Below, one piece after another: positions 45,534-59,200 of a stretch of 64,000 nt of DNA (position 1 is its first letter; every line of letters begins with the position of its first letter). Below the pieces are notes generated by a model, which saw nothing but the letters and a program-made list of their open reading frames with translations, had not been told where the DNA came from and searched no databases. The position numbers were made by a program, and so were the translations under genes. The stretch comes from Argopecten irradians (lineage: Eukaryota > Mollusca > Bivalvia > Pectinida > Pectinidae): the NCBI RefSeq assembly GCF_041381155.1, contig NC_091141.1, positions 26,742,828 to 26,806,827 on the forward strand, written 5' to 3'.

Positions 45534-46267
45534 CATCCTCAATACTCCTGGGTTACTATCACTGTTGTGATATCCACCCCTGAACAATATTATAACCAGA
45601 TTGAAGACTCTGTGTACAACATTGGATGAGCAAGTAGTTTGGGTCTTTGAAATACATCAAAAGAATGGTACATTGTATGGCTTTACAGTTGAGCATCGTT
45701 TTCTGTAAATCTTTGAAGGAAGTCTTTGTCTGCCTGTGATTGATCAGTTTTTGAAGCCACTAATGGCTGAGCCAAGTGGCTTTATGAAGATAGGTGTGTG
45801 TTGGACCCATCTCCGGTTGATGAGTGCACATCTGCTGACTTCTGGTATTGACAGTTCGCCAGATAAACAGGCGATATCCATGTCACCTACCTGTTCATAT
45901 TATTATAATCATTCTTTGCAGTTCACAAATAAATATGGAGTTTTCGTGATGCATTTCTTGTATTAGCGTGTTTCTCTGATAGTGTATGGCTTCAGACGAT
46001 GACCTAGTTTTGGTCGCTGGCAGTAGATTTGTTTTACGGTTCACTTTCTGAAAATAAGGCCCATGCTTTAGCGGGGTAATCAACACACATAGTTCATAGG
46101 TTACATCGGATCTGTAGGATATTTTGTTTTTAAGATGTAACAATCAAAATTTGTTTTTGCAGCGGCTTTCCATGTCATACGGACATAATTCTAGTTTATC
46201 ACGAGCTGTCATCAAATTTACTATGTAATAGTCCAGGAGTGGATAGTAACCCTTGAGTATTAAGGAT
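45534..46267. mobile_element. Inverted-repeat element (CATCCTCGATACTCC type), copy 3
   Basis: Left CATCCTCAATACTCCTGGGT and TACTATCACTGTTG, right AGGAGTGGATAGTAACCCTT and GAGTATTAAGGATG. Same ends as the copies at 31355 and 41469 but with a 0.65-kb interior. Confidence 0.65.
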
Positions 46268-48800
46268 GACTTTACATTGACCTAAATTCTAGAACCTTGT
46301 AAAATATTTACTAGGTCTTTGTCTATATATTCTGACTTGATGATGCAAACAGTATTTTGAATATTTTTCAGTTCAATTGGATATGCTACATGGGCAAAAT
46401 TCTTCACGTGAAGAAATGTAGCCTTTGTAAGTTATAATCAGCATTGAAGGAAAAGAAACACTATTCTTGCGTTCATTGACTATCATCAAAAGCAAGACGA
46501 GAATAGCTAGTAAATGTCACAAAACACAACAAAACCTTCAGACTTTAATTTTCAGTTTTTAATCGTCAATAATAGTCATTTGTATGAACATGATTCCCTC
46601 GGGTAATTATCATTAGTTGTGTCGACTAGACCTGCACAGACAGATAATCATAGTAGCACATATTTAATCTTCTTTAATTAAGACAAATTAACATTGTTTT
46701 TAATTGATTTCATACTGAGTACAGCAAAAGAGAAGCATAAAGTTAAGCATACAAAGAATCGACCTGGAAGCTTAATCTTTGGTGACAAATAGATTTATGG
46801 TAATATTCAATGTTATAATATATTTATCTATCTAGTGCAGTATGAAAAAAATCCTCATTGTTTCTGTTGATACAATTTTAAGATACAATAAATAAAATAT
46901 CAGCGGCCATGTATAATTGCCATGATCTTGTTCTGAAGCTTGTCCAGATACTTACTGGTAATAGTGAGATGAGAATCCAAAAAGGAAATTAAACCACTTC
47001 TTCTGTATGTAAATATGATAATTAAAACAGGATTTATTTGTAACAGCCGATTTGCGACTCCTTTGTACGTAATGTAACAGCCGATTTGTGACTATGTGAA
47101 TACTGTAACATAGATGGTCTTACGCCTATTTCTAGAGATTACATGCTCTTATACCAATACCTAGAGATTACAAAGGGTTTGTAAAACTGGAGCCTACAAA
47201 ATTACCTCTCACATAATATCAACTTTTTAGTAGACCACTAACAATTTTAGAATTGGCAGTCACAGGTAAATACATGATGGTAATTACGGAAGTTAGTCAC
47301 ATGTAACAACAAAACAGTCGCATGTAATTGCAGAACAGGAGCCTCGGGTAAGAACAGAAAATCACATGCAATTACAGAGCAGGTAGTCGCATGTCATTAC
47401 ATGTACCTGTAGTTACAGAACAGATAATTACAGAGTAGGTAATCCCAGGTAACTACATAACAGCCACATGTAATTACAGAACTGGCATTCTCTTAATTAC
47501 AAAAGGAAGTCACATATAATAATAGACAAACACTGATAACAGAGTAGAGGTTTTATATAGAGGTAAGGAATGTATAACAAATGTTAAAGATGGCACCAAG
47601 TATTGTCATAAAAGTTACACTGCTATCTTGTCTGGCTATTGTGATTTTAAAAGCATGTCATACAAGTCAATTTTTGGTAGGCCTATCTGAAAACTGACAG
47701 ATTACATTATAAATGTTTTGTGCAAGGCAAGAAAGAATGAAATATTGTCTTACATACAAGGACAATTTTCCTAACTCAGAAAAGGTCAATATCTGAACAA
47801 GTTACAATTTATATTGTACAATTTAAGAACTAGATCATCAGGGAAAGCTAATTATGCAATTATCAATTTTACTTTACTTTAAGAATGAAGTACATAATGA
47901 ACTATTCACTATACACTTGTCAGTGCTATGAAGCATTCTTGAATAAGTGAAGTGATTTTGAGGCATATTTGAAATCAACTGACATAATTATTGAATCAGA
48001 AATGATTTGAAAAAAACTAATCAATGCTGATTTATTGGAAGACATGACATTCCTTTTTTAAACCTAATACATTGTTATGGCAATGAATACTGTATACATT
48101 GATATTATGTGGTCACTCTACGGACATTCTCAACCAAGTTTACTTTGAAACAATATGGTCAAGAACTCTTTACAGTGAAATACAATTTTTTATGTGTAGT
48201 ATGCATGTGAATACATACCGTAAATGTTGTATGTAAAAAATCTGAAGGTTATAGAATTATTTTCCCTTTCCAGTTACATTTTGTAATAAAGCTCATTTGA
48301 TAAATGATAATTTTTTGGGTTTCACATATGCATTTTTGTATTTCGTAGAAAATCAGCATTTGGTGAAGAAATAAGCATACTCCAAAAATTGAGTAAATAT
48401 AACATTGCCAAGCAATTTTCTGTCTCAGCAATGAACATAATTTAAAGAGATCTTGAATTTTTTTTAATGATATTTGAAAGTGAGAGAAAATGAGTTAAAT
48501 GTCAGATTTTGCTGAATCAAGCACGAGAGGATATCTACAAATACCTCTACAAGATGAGTGATCAAGGGGAGATAACTATAAAATCTTGACATTATAAAAC
48601 TAAGTCATACACGATTTGTAGTTTGTTGAATTGTAGAGTATAACAATCATCATATATGATATTTACACCACAATTATCTTCATTATCAACACATTCTCAT
48701 CATTCTGAATTCATGATGACTTGAATACCTGACATTTACATATGTTTTTCAGGTTATCACATAAATTGTTTGTGTACATCTAGTCCACCTTCGTCTATCT

Positions 48801-48948
48801 ATGAGTTATCTGCCCTTTGTAGGTATTGATGTTGACATCATGCACTTGCACCATATTTTTCAGAGAAAATGATATTTCGCTCACAAAATGATGACGTCAC
48901 AATCGATACCTTCCTGCAAGGGAGATAACTCCATAATAAGCAAAGACA
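48801..48948. mobile_element. CRE-type foldback MITE, copy 4
   Basis: Left GAGTTATCTGCCCTTTGTAG and GTATTGATG, right ATGACGTCACAATCGATACC and CTGCAAGGGAGATAACTCC. A perfect TGACGTCA lies near 48893. Confidence 0.7.
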
Positions 48949-49674
48949 GAAATTACAGCAGAGTATTGGCCAAAACACATCAATTGACCACTGTGTTACT
49001 CTTTCTGTCAAAACGATTCTATTGACCGACAGGTTAGGTAAGTCCATCTATGCTATAAAATGTACATCAGTATGTTTGGCCTCCTAAGTATCAACAACCC
49101 TATTTCTAGCTGAACTGCCCAACAGTGTCATAATGGTAATAGTCCATCTCCTTTCTGTTGTCATGGCAACACAAAATGATATCCATGCCATAACACCATC
49201 AGCTTCCAACACGGAATATATTCACCTTAATATCATAATCCTTTCATAACTGATATCCGTTATATATATATATATTGCACTATTTTGACTATACAAAATC
49301 ACATAAGGGAGATAATCACATAAGGGAGATAATCCAGTATTATGAGATTGAATGAGTATGAACACCATGACGTAGTTGCTACCCATTGTAGACTCTCCAT
49401 ACTTTGTAACTGTATTTGTGCTGAGAATATTCTCACTTTAGTACCAATGATTTCTGTAGATATATATACTGGCCACTTTCACATCATATATTATTGCACA
49501 TCCGTTTCTGTTCATATGTGACCATTATTTTTGTCTTGATCACTATATTTTTACCACCTTTTCTTTTTTGGCTTCATATTTATACAAACTACGCTGCCAT
49601 ACATAACAATCCAAGAATCATGTGCAATTCCCATCGTTACATTACAAGCTATTGAGTCTGTATAACTACAGCTC

Positions 49675-49855
49675 TGAGGATATCTTCTATTAACTAATGT
49701 CAACTTAGCCTGCTCCAGGAACATCGTCAGACGTACAGTACTTGATCCTGGTCTATGTTGAGCTCCAAGGATATTGTCTATTGACTGATGTCAACTTTGC
49801 CAGCTCCAGGGACATCGTCAGAGTCGTACAGTACTTGATCCTGGTCTATGTTGTC
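49675..49855. repeat. Direct duplication of about 90 bp
   Basis: GGATATCTTCTATTAACTAA through GATCCTGGTCTATGTTG is repeated with several substitutions, both copies sharing ACATCGTCAGA and GTACAGTACTTGATCCTGGT. Position suggests the RIPOR 3' UTR. Confidence 0.8.
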
Positions 49856-50209
49856 CACAGAACAGAGAACTGATGCTGTAGTTGGAGTCCAAATATTGAT
49901 CACAGCACTATAGATGTACACTACTGATCCAATGTGCCAGCACTAGATATACAATATAATTCTATCTCTGTTTCCAGCACTAAATGTACATTGTCATTTC
50001 TTAACTAGAAGAAAGAATTCAGCCCGGAAATATAAGTCTGGAGCCCTTGCAACTAGTTCCAGGAATATCAACTTTGTACATCACGTTAGACATTTTGGTT
50101 TGTCACTCACTGAGTTCACCATATTCTCACAGATAGTGATGTTATATTAACTTTTAGCACACAAGGTCCTCGTACGTGTATGTGTGATCACAGCGCCCTC
50201 TGTACATCC

Positions 50210-50286
50210 TCACTTCCTAACATGTACACCTTGGAAACCATGACTTGTCAGCTGACCTTCCTCATAGGCTCTTCGTCCTTCTTCAC
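50210..50286 (-). CDS. RIPOR: RIPOR last exon
   Basis: [20 protein letters not shown] then VHVRK and TGA. GEEG aligns with the end of human RIPOR1. The vertebrate tail is longer. Acceptor CTTTTACAG. Confidence 0.85.
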
Positions 50287-53200
50287 CTGTAAAAGGCAAT
50301 ATGAAATTATACCTTTTTGAAATTTAAATGGTTCTGGTCAAAGGAAATACTGATATTTATATTCAAACTTATTTTTTCCATTAAAACATTCCATAAGATG
50401 TGAACAACATACATGAAGTGCAAACTAATTTAGGACCAAGAAAAAATAATAAAAAATTCAACTCTCAAATGCAAGATACCTAGCCACATTGCTTTCTGAA
50501 TGTTAACATTGGGCTAGGAATTGAGAGCCAGGGGAGATAACTCACCCAGAGACACCAGCGCTTCCTTGGCCTTTAGTCTTACAGACTGAGAAATGTCCGA
50601 GTGGCAGATATAGGCTAACTGGTCTATTCCTTCTGTAGCCTGAAAGGTCAAAAGGACATGCGTGTAAAGTTTGACAAAAAGGGAAATCCTGATTGAAAAT
50701 TAACGGCATGGGAAGTAAACGTACATACTACGTGTGTGAAGTTATGATTGCTTTTATTGATGTCTTATTTAGTTATTTAAACAACTCTTGTTGGTGTGCT
50801 TATATATACTCAGTATTCTGTTATGGCACTGTAGACATGGACTTTTCACGATGGTTAATTTTGCGATGGTTAATTTCGCAATTTGCATACATAAAACGTC
50901 CATGGTATTGTTATTTTCACGATAGATACAATATCTGACATTTAACAACAAATTTTATACAAGACAGAAATTTGCTTGATCATGCGAGCTTCGTGTAATT
51001 AGCGAAAATTTCCCCCTTGCGTAAATTTCTATTTTACAGTATCTGCCGAAAGGCTCAAATAATTCAAGATGACATTGGTTTTACAACATTTCTACAGTAA
51101 TTGTGTTTTCTGTTTTTTACATACCTCTAATAAGGATAAAGCTATACACGAGCCGGCACGGATCTCCGACGTTTTATCCTCCAGTCCCTCCACGAACACC
51201 ACTATGGCCTACAAACCATACCAACAATTGTTATTGACTTAAGTCATACCATAAAATCATACAATGTTGTACATGAACAGGTATCGTACAAGTATTGAGT
51301 ACAGTGTGTTCCATTTTGTTTAACAGAATCTTACATGGGTCTGTGAAGTGGACAGGGATATCTCAACCCTCGTGAAAGATTTTGGCCGGTCAACCCGAGG
51401 CTTGCCGAGGGTTGACGGCCAAAATCTTTCACGAGGGTAGAGATATCCCTATCCACTTCACAGACCCATGTTTGATTCTTTTTCTCCCATACTTTGTAGA
51501 AAAAATGATGAAATTCCACTGGGTTTCCAGCTTTTTCATCGCACCATTGACGTCATCTACAATGCGCACCTTAGTTACACCGCATGTATTGATGACGTCA
51601 TGTTATTGTCTAGTGCGTGTGAGCTGTCTTACACCCCTTTGTGTAAGATAGAGATATCTTTTCCCTAGCAACCAGGGATATCCCTGTGAAGTATGGGAGA
51701 AAAATCATTCCATTTTTTTAAAAAATAATTAGTAGAAGTCAAATTTAACATAGTGTTACCAAAATTGAGGATACTACACAAACTTTGATCATGAAAAAGC
51801 TTGTCAAAATGTTTTTTTAGATATCATTAAATATAGAATTACTTTCAAGTAACTAATTTGATAAAACCCTGAACTCACCTTTGTTCTCTCATCACTTTTC
51901 ATGTTGATAAGGTTCAGATAGGATGCTGAAATACAACAAAGAAATCAAACAATCAAATTTCAAACAATCAAATTTTAATCTAGATAACTCACAGTAATAT
52001 CAATTGTGTATCAGACTTAATTAGCTTTCACTTACAACTCAAAGACCCAAGTATTCTTTCACTCAAACTGTATAGTGGAACATAAAACCATCTTATTTGA
52101 TGTACTGATCTTTTTTTAACTTACCTAGACATTTCTGGATCTCCTGACTCTTGGACACCAACAGAGCGCCCATGACCTTGAGGCAAGGTGAAGAAGGGAG
52201 ATCATCCCGCAGTGACAGAATCGTCTTAATCACAGCGTCGGGGTTGGTGGAACACAGCTGTTCTATCATATTTACTGTAGATAAAAAAATTCTTCTGGTT
52301 ACTATGGCCAGCTACATTATCTATTGTCTGGTTAGTATGGCCAACTATATTATCTATTGTTATGTGTACAGAAGCACGGAAAACACATTTGTTTGTTTAA
52401 TTACTACAGCGATTATCATATTCCTTGGCTTACTATGTATGTATTGGTATTCGGTCTTTAAATATTACAGAGTTACTTCCCCTTGTAGGTAGATATCAAT
52501 TGTGACATCATTATTTTGTGAAAAGTATGACATTACCCTCACAATCACATGATGTGAAGATCAATACTTACAAGCAAGGACAGATAACTCTGTAATTTGC
52601 AAATACAGAATAGCCTCGACTGAAATATTCAGTTATAACCACATCAAGTGCATCTCTAATGCTTTTTGAAATGCTTTGGAAAATAGAACATATCTGTTAA
52701 CTATAGTAAAATTAAAATATAATCAAATATTTATGAAAATTATATACCAAATACATGATAGGAAAATTCTATATGATAAAGATGATATAAAGAACACTTT
52801 ATTTTCTTCTCTCTTGTCAGCACGATATTGAGCAACACTAACAGTTATATTTACTTACAATCAGAGGCTACGCCGTCAACGTTGGCAAAGCCTCCCTCGT
52901 CCGTGAAGTAGCGCATGAACTGGTGAAGGGTCACCACACATGTGGACTTGATCTTGTCTGGGTCGTAACTAGGGACGTCTAGTATCCGCATCACCAGGTG
53001 TCGTAATACTAAAACAAAATCACATTACCTGTTAGACATCAACATCTGGTACAAGCATATTTAAGAGTTATCTCCCCTAGTGGATTGGCAGCATTAAGTA
53101 AGAAATTTTCTCTGAAAAATATTAATTCTCACGATGACAAGGCGAAGCATTTAACACTTGAGATATTCAAAGCTATATATTTCATTTAAATATAATGTTA

Positions 53201-56200
53201 AACATAAAAGAAACCATAGATCAATTTAACGCGGATTTCTAGGTTTTTATCAGATTTCCTTATATACACAGCTTCCATTGTTTGGTACCTTTCTTTGGTT
53301 CCTTGTTGTATTTTGACTGAAGCTGTGGCCCGTATTTCTGCTCCAGACTTGCCACTAACTTCTCCGGGTGTACGTACAAAACATTGTGGTCGGTACATCT
53401 CGCCCAGAACTCACGAAGACTTTTATCGTCGCTCAACTCCGTCATCACTGTCAGCAGAAACAGGTAATATGTCGTGTATGTCACATGATCAACAAAGTGA
53501 AAAGTCATCCTGAATATATATGGTGTTAAATAATGGCAATGCTTTGTGTAATTTTGAATTTTTTTAGAAACAATCTTCTATCAGAAAGTTTTTCAAATGA
53601 TCTATAAGCAATTGAAATCAAACTTCATGGAAAATGGAAAGGAGAAAATTATATATAAAAGGCCTGCTATGTCTCCAAACAGTACAAGATGTTATAGTTC
53701 GAGACCAGACAGAATGGGTACGGATGGACACCGGTAATACTAACATGCCCTTATTTGGTAGCGGGACATTAAAAGGAGGGATTTAGTGTTGTCTCCCTTT
53801 ATTATCTGTTTTATACTTGGGGTAGACATGAATCAGGTTGAACACTATATAGCAGTGAGTGGTAGAGATATATATTTTACGATAAAATAGTTAACTTGTA
53901 TCTTTTATCCGTACCTGAGAGGAGGTCTATTACCGCCCCTGTACTGGCCACCTTTATCAAACTTTCTATAATCTCTGCTTGCTTCTGTAGCTTGTCTAAT
54001 GCATAGATTTCTCGACACTTCAGTGGACCAAAGTTACCAAGGCTCTGTAACACAAAATTTACCCTTCTTATTCACAAATATCCCCTCTCTAAATTCAAGT
54101 TAAAGTAGATTTTGATAGTGTATAGCACGTTAAAGCAGGGTCAAATTTTGTATAGCACGTTAAAGCAGGGTCAAATTTTGCGGTTCACTTATTCCTATAC
54201 TTCATAAAACTGTCACGTATGTCAATGAATTACTAAATATTTTGCTGGAGATTAGAATTTGTAAATTTCAGTTAAAATGTGAATAAATCGAAATAAAACC
54301 CCACAAAATTAAACGATTACACATTATTTACCTGTTAGTGTGTAGTTAACCTATCTTGGTATATGCTACAGCTAATAAAAAATGCATCAAAATCACAAAT
54401 TAACCTATACAGAAACTATACATTACTCAGAGTAAAGTTACTTTATAATATAAAATAAATTGTCGTACCTCAAGCAGCCGTTCACAGTACACAAGGTGGT
54501 ATATGAGGGCGTGGTCCACTTGGTCGTTCCCTGTAGTGGGAGGTAGGGGACTCGACCCTTCACTTGACCCGAGCTGGGTGTCTTCACTCAGGCGCTTGGC
54601 TAATGATTCAATGCCAGAGTCGGCGGTCTTGGCAGTGGATTCCGGACTAGATATGATGTTATCAAATGCCGCTTGGTCTCTGAAGTTTAAGTTGGATGGT
54701 AATTTATATAAGAATAAAATGATGGATCTTTGAGATATTCTGTCTTTGCATATTACAGAGTTAGCTCCTTTGCAGGTAGTTAAAGATTATTACGTCATTA
54801 TTTTGTGAGCGCAATTAACATTTTCTCCGAAATGTATGATGTTACGCACGCAAACACATGACGACACAATCAATACCTACCTGCAAGGGCAGATAACTCT
54901 GTTATATGCAAATACCAAATTTCATAATAGATTATTAACATTAGTATCTAAAATAATATAATGCACAGCAAGCTTTTAGATGAATTGTATATAAAATTTT
55001 ACATATTCAGCAATAATCATATTTTAGTGGTAGAAACTCAGCACAATTATGTGCAATATAATTGTGCTAATTGCACTTTCTGCAAGAGTAATCATTATGA
55101 ATATTGTAATTTTATCATTGCGTTAACTTATTTAAAATATATTTTATGAAAATTTTGTCTCTATATAATTTTATGACCTCTCCATCTACAAAGATTATTT
55201 AAATGGCCTGGTGGCATGACATGGACACTTACACCTGAGGTTCTGCTTCCTCTGTCGCCGTTTCTTCAGTATTTAGGAAGTCGAACGCCTCCAGAGCACT
55301 CTCTATAGATATACTGATACTGGACGATCGTGAGCTACACCGCGACTCTTTCTGCAAATACAACATGACGCAGTTGTAAATTGTTCTCATGGTAGATATC
55401 ATTAATTTTTTTTCCCCAATTCTATGACTTAAAGTTCACAGCGTGTATCCTGTTAATCTAAAGACTAAAACTTTAATGTATAATAATATTATCTTTTGTT
55501 TGTTTAGTTTTACGTCCTATTAACAGCCAGGGTCATGTAAGGACGTGCCAGGTTTGTTGGTGGAGGAAAGCCGGAGTACCCGGAGAAAAACCACCGGTCA
55601 GCGGTCAGTACCTGGCAACTGCCCCACATGGGATTCGAACCCGCATCCCAGAGGTGGAGGGCTTGTGGTAATATGTCGGGACATCTTAACCACTCGGCCA
55701 CCGCCGAGATATTATCTATCTGACTGATATTATCTATCTGACTGAACATAAATATTAAGTATGAATAGCTGTACTAAATCTTGTGACAATCTGACCTACT
55801 ATCTGTTTATAATCTTTGCATGATAAAAACACAAAGATCAATGAATTAGTGAGCTCCATAAGAAATATAGGAGCCTTTAATCCTATTTGTATATAAACTT
55901 TATTTATTTTTACATTGATCACAAAACAAGTTATACAGCTTATGCAAATCACTCTCGATGGCCCGGATATAAGCGCACATAAGGTTATATTGTGGGAGGA
56001 AACCGGAGCGCCCTGAGAAAACCAACGTTATCAGGTAAGTGACCCTTAAATTTTTCACGTCCGTGAAGGGGATTAAACCTGGCTGGCTATGTAAAAGGCA
56101 AGCATCTTAACCACTACACCATCAGATCACCCTGTTAGGCTACCATAAACTATGAATACCTACCCTGAGTACATGTTCAAGGGTAACTACTACATCCTCC

Positions 56201-59200
56201 AGCCGCTCCAGTTCCCGGTACTGTCCGTGGAAATCTTCCAGCACAGTCTGTAGCGAAGTAAGAGCATCCTCCACTGTTTGCGGTTCCTCCCGCACTTGGG
56301 TTCCACCTTGACTGGACGCCACGGGGAAGTGAAGATGATTAAACACAGAGGATGGTAGGGTGGAGTGTGAAAGGACTGGGGATGAGGGATGGACAGGGGA
56401 CTGGTGGGTAGGAGGTCCCTCTCTGGTCAGGGGTGGGGACCTGGTCTCCAGGGGTGGGGAGGGAGGGGAGTGGAGGGGTTTCTTAGACTGTACAGGGGAA
56501 GATGTAGGAAGATTAATGGCACTGGAGAATCCAGAGTCTCTATGTAACAGTCGCCCTTCACTAGAGGGGTAAGGTGATGAATGGGCACTCGCACTGCTCG
56601 CCGTAGATGTCCGGAATACAAAGTTATCGTCCTTAGTAAGGGACAGTGGTGTTGAGAACCGACGCTCCTGTTTATCCGACAAACTCATGTAGCTGCCATT
56701 CTACAATATATAAGACCAGGCATTATTGGAAAATTCTGCTGTGATATTAGCTAAATAAGATTGGCACTATTTTAACATTAATAACAAAATACGTTAAGGA
56801 ATAGATGTCCTAAATATTCTAGGAAGTAACAATTAGTAGTAGATGGAGCTTCAACATTAAGGATTTCATGAGTGAATTTTAGTTGACATGTTTTGGATGG
56901 CTAGGACATCATTCATCAGATTTGTTATATAAATCAAAGTACAAGGTACTTACCAACTCTCCGTTTAGAGCTAGCACAGAAACAGGTCGTCTACGTGGCG
57001 TGTTGGCTGGTCGCATTGGAACCTCAAAGTAGGACATACTCTCCTCAACACCATCTAGTGGGCTATGGAGATAAGAAAATAACACGGATAAAAATTTACC
57101 AAAACATAATCTTGTGTAAAAACACTATATAAATTAAGTGCATTCAGAATGGCTCATTGTGGAATATTATACAAATGAGCTGAACATAAAAATTACTCTC
57201 CTAGATTCAAATGAGTTTATTTCAGAAAATAGTTGTAAAAAACTTTTATATAGGCAGATACATGTATATAGGACCTATCCACATATATGCAAGATTAGAA
57301 CCATCTCTTCAACATAAGTACCACTGCCTCCATATGAAATCAGAATGAAACAGAAAAGGACAAACATTGATTATACTAAACCTCATCACTCTGCCATTTT
57401 ATGGTAAGGAGATAAAAAACACAGAAATCCTTCCCATGTTTATATTCAGTTGACAGATAAAACAAGCCTGATGCCTTACTTCCATGTGATGACAATGCTG
57501 AGTTTGAGAGAGCCATTTGTGTTGATGCTGACCGTCATCAGTTGAGGGTTGGAAGAGAAAAGGTCGCGAGTATCACAGCTCTTCTGACCCAATAGGACAG
57601 ATTTAAAACTTCTCGCCTCTACACCCTGCCACATACAAAAAATATTGTTTGAATAAAACACCACATTGAAATCAGTTAGACCACATAAATAGATTTAAAT
57701 TAGAATCAAATAGGATGCAATTGAACATTTTCACATGGATAATTTTGTTACAAAATCAATCAATGAGTCCAGATAATTTTTTATCTTTAAAAATAATGTG
57801 GAACTTAAGGAAAATCAAATAATTTTAACAATAAAGCATCTTTTAACCAACTTTCTTCTATGTCTGCTAAATACAGCCATTTCCGTTTTAAAACAACCTC
57901 TCACAGATTAACTTTTTAAAAGATACCGAAAAGAGATACTTTTCCATATGATTTATGTAGACATTTATTCAAAGAGCTTTTATGAATCTACTTTGAATCA
58001 CAAAATTTACAATAGTAAATTAACTGTATGAAAATTTGTTGGACCGCAAGACCATTTTATACCTTGATATGGATTATATCCCCTACTAGAGCTTTAAATG
58101 TATATTCTGCGTTATCCCATCTTTGAGCACCAGTCTTTTCAACTCTTCCTTTAGACTTCCATTTCTGAGCGCCATGTTTTAATGATATTTCGAACACATC
58201 TCCAGGACAAAGACGTGCAAATCCCGCCATTCCTAAAATAGAAACAAATGTGAGAAAAAATTAACATACAACTAATTTCAAAATAGCACAAGATGACTTG
58301 TAATAAGATACAGTCTTTAAAAACAGAAACAACCTGATTATTTTTGTGTTTTTGATATGGTAAATTAAAATCTATGACATGATTTAATTAAAGTTTTAAG
58401 CAAAGAATAACCACTCTGAACTAAAAATATTATGTTCTTACAGGGATCAATTTAGCTCTGATTTATTACTGTTATGGGTAAATTTCCCCTTAAGGAATGA
58501 AATCCCCTCTGGCCTAAAATTCCCTGAAGATTTAAAAATTCCCCATTTGGAGCTAAAAAATTACCGTTTTTGTAACAAAATTTCCCCTGTGACTTATTTT
58601 TCATAATTTTTTTTAGACTTTTGTTTGCAAATTTCTTCATATTTATCATACAGCTACTGCATATTTTATGATTAACTAAAAATTTTCATTATTGAGCTTA
58701 AAATCTTGCTTTACTAAACCTAAAAATAAAATTTGTTGTTTTACAGTACTTTTTCGTCAAAATGCATATAATTTTGGACCAAAATAAGAAGATTGAAATT
58801 CCCCTATATTTCGCCAAACTTTTCCCCTATTTTGAAAAAGGGTAGTTTCCCACAAAACCTAGATTGATCCCTGTCTAACTAAAACAAATATCACAATGAA
58901 GGCAATTTGTAAGTTGAAACAGGTCAATACCATGCAAATAAAGATCAAAATACTGAACATTTTTACCATAAAGTTAGAATTTGTATTGAAATAATATAGA
59001 ATTTCTAATTGAAAACATATGGTATTAATTAATGAATTAATGAAAACAATATTGCTTATATAATAATTCAAATGGATTGTTAATCCTGTGTTTTCAACTT
59101 AATTCTGGTAACTATAGTAACAAACCTTTTAATTTACAGTTAAACGTTCCCAGCATTGCTTCTAGTTGAGCCTCTATTGCACACATTGTCTGTAAGACAA

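Larger units (their letters stand above)
43189..50209. other. Spacer between convergent NUP50 and RIPOR
   Basis: The two genes converge, so this stretch contains both 3' UTRs. It holds the 43-bp minisatellite, a foldback (44608-44756), a SINE (44891-45075), an inverted-repeat element (45534-46267), a degenerate array of 'taattacagaacag' phrases (47270-47520), a CRE-type MITE (48801-48948) and a 90-bp duplication (49675-49855). No protein-coding gene is recognised. Confidence 0.6.

Noticed and set aside
55496..55708. Possible functional tRNA gene on the minus strand
   Set aside because: A and B boxes are present, but the sequence runs on into a SINE body and tail and the tRNA fold is not complete.
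56360..56621. Frames on both strands over the RIPOR Ser/Pro exon
   Set aside because: Shadows of the real RIPOR reading frame in GC-rich low-complexity sequence.
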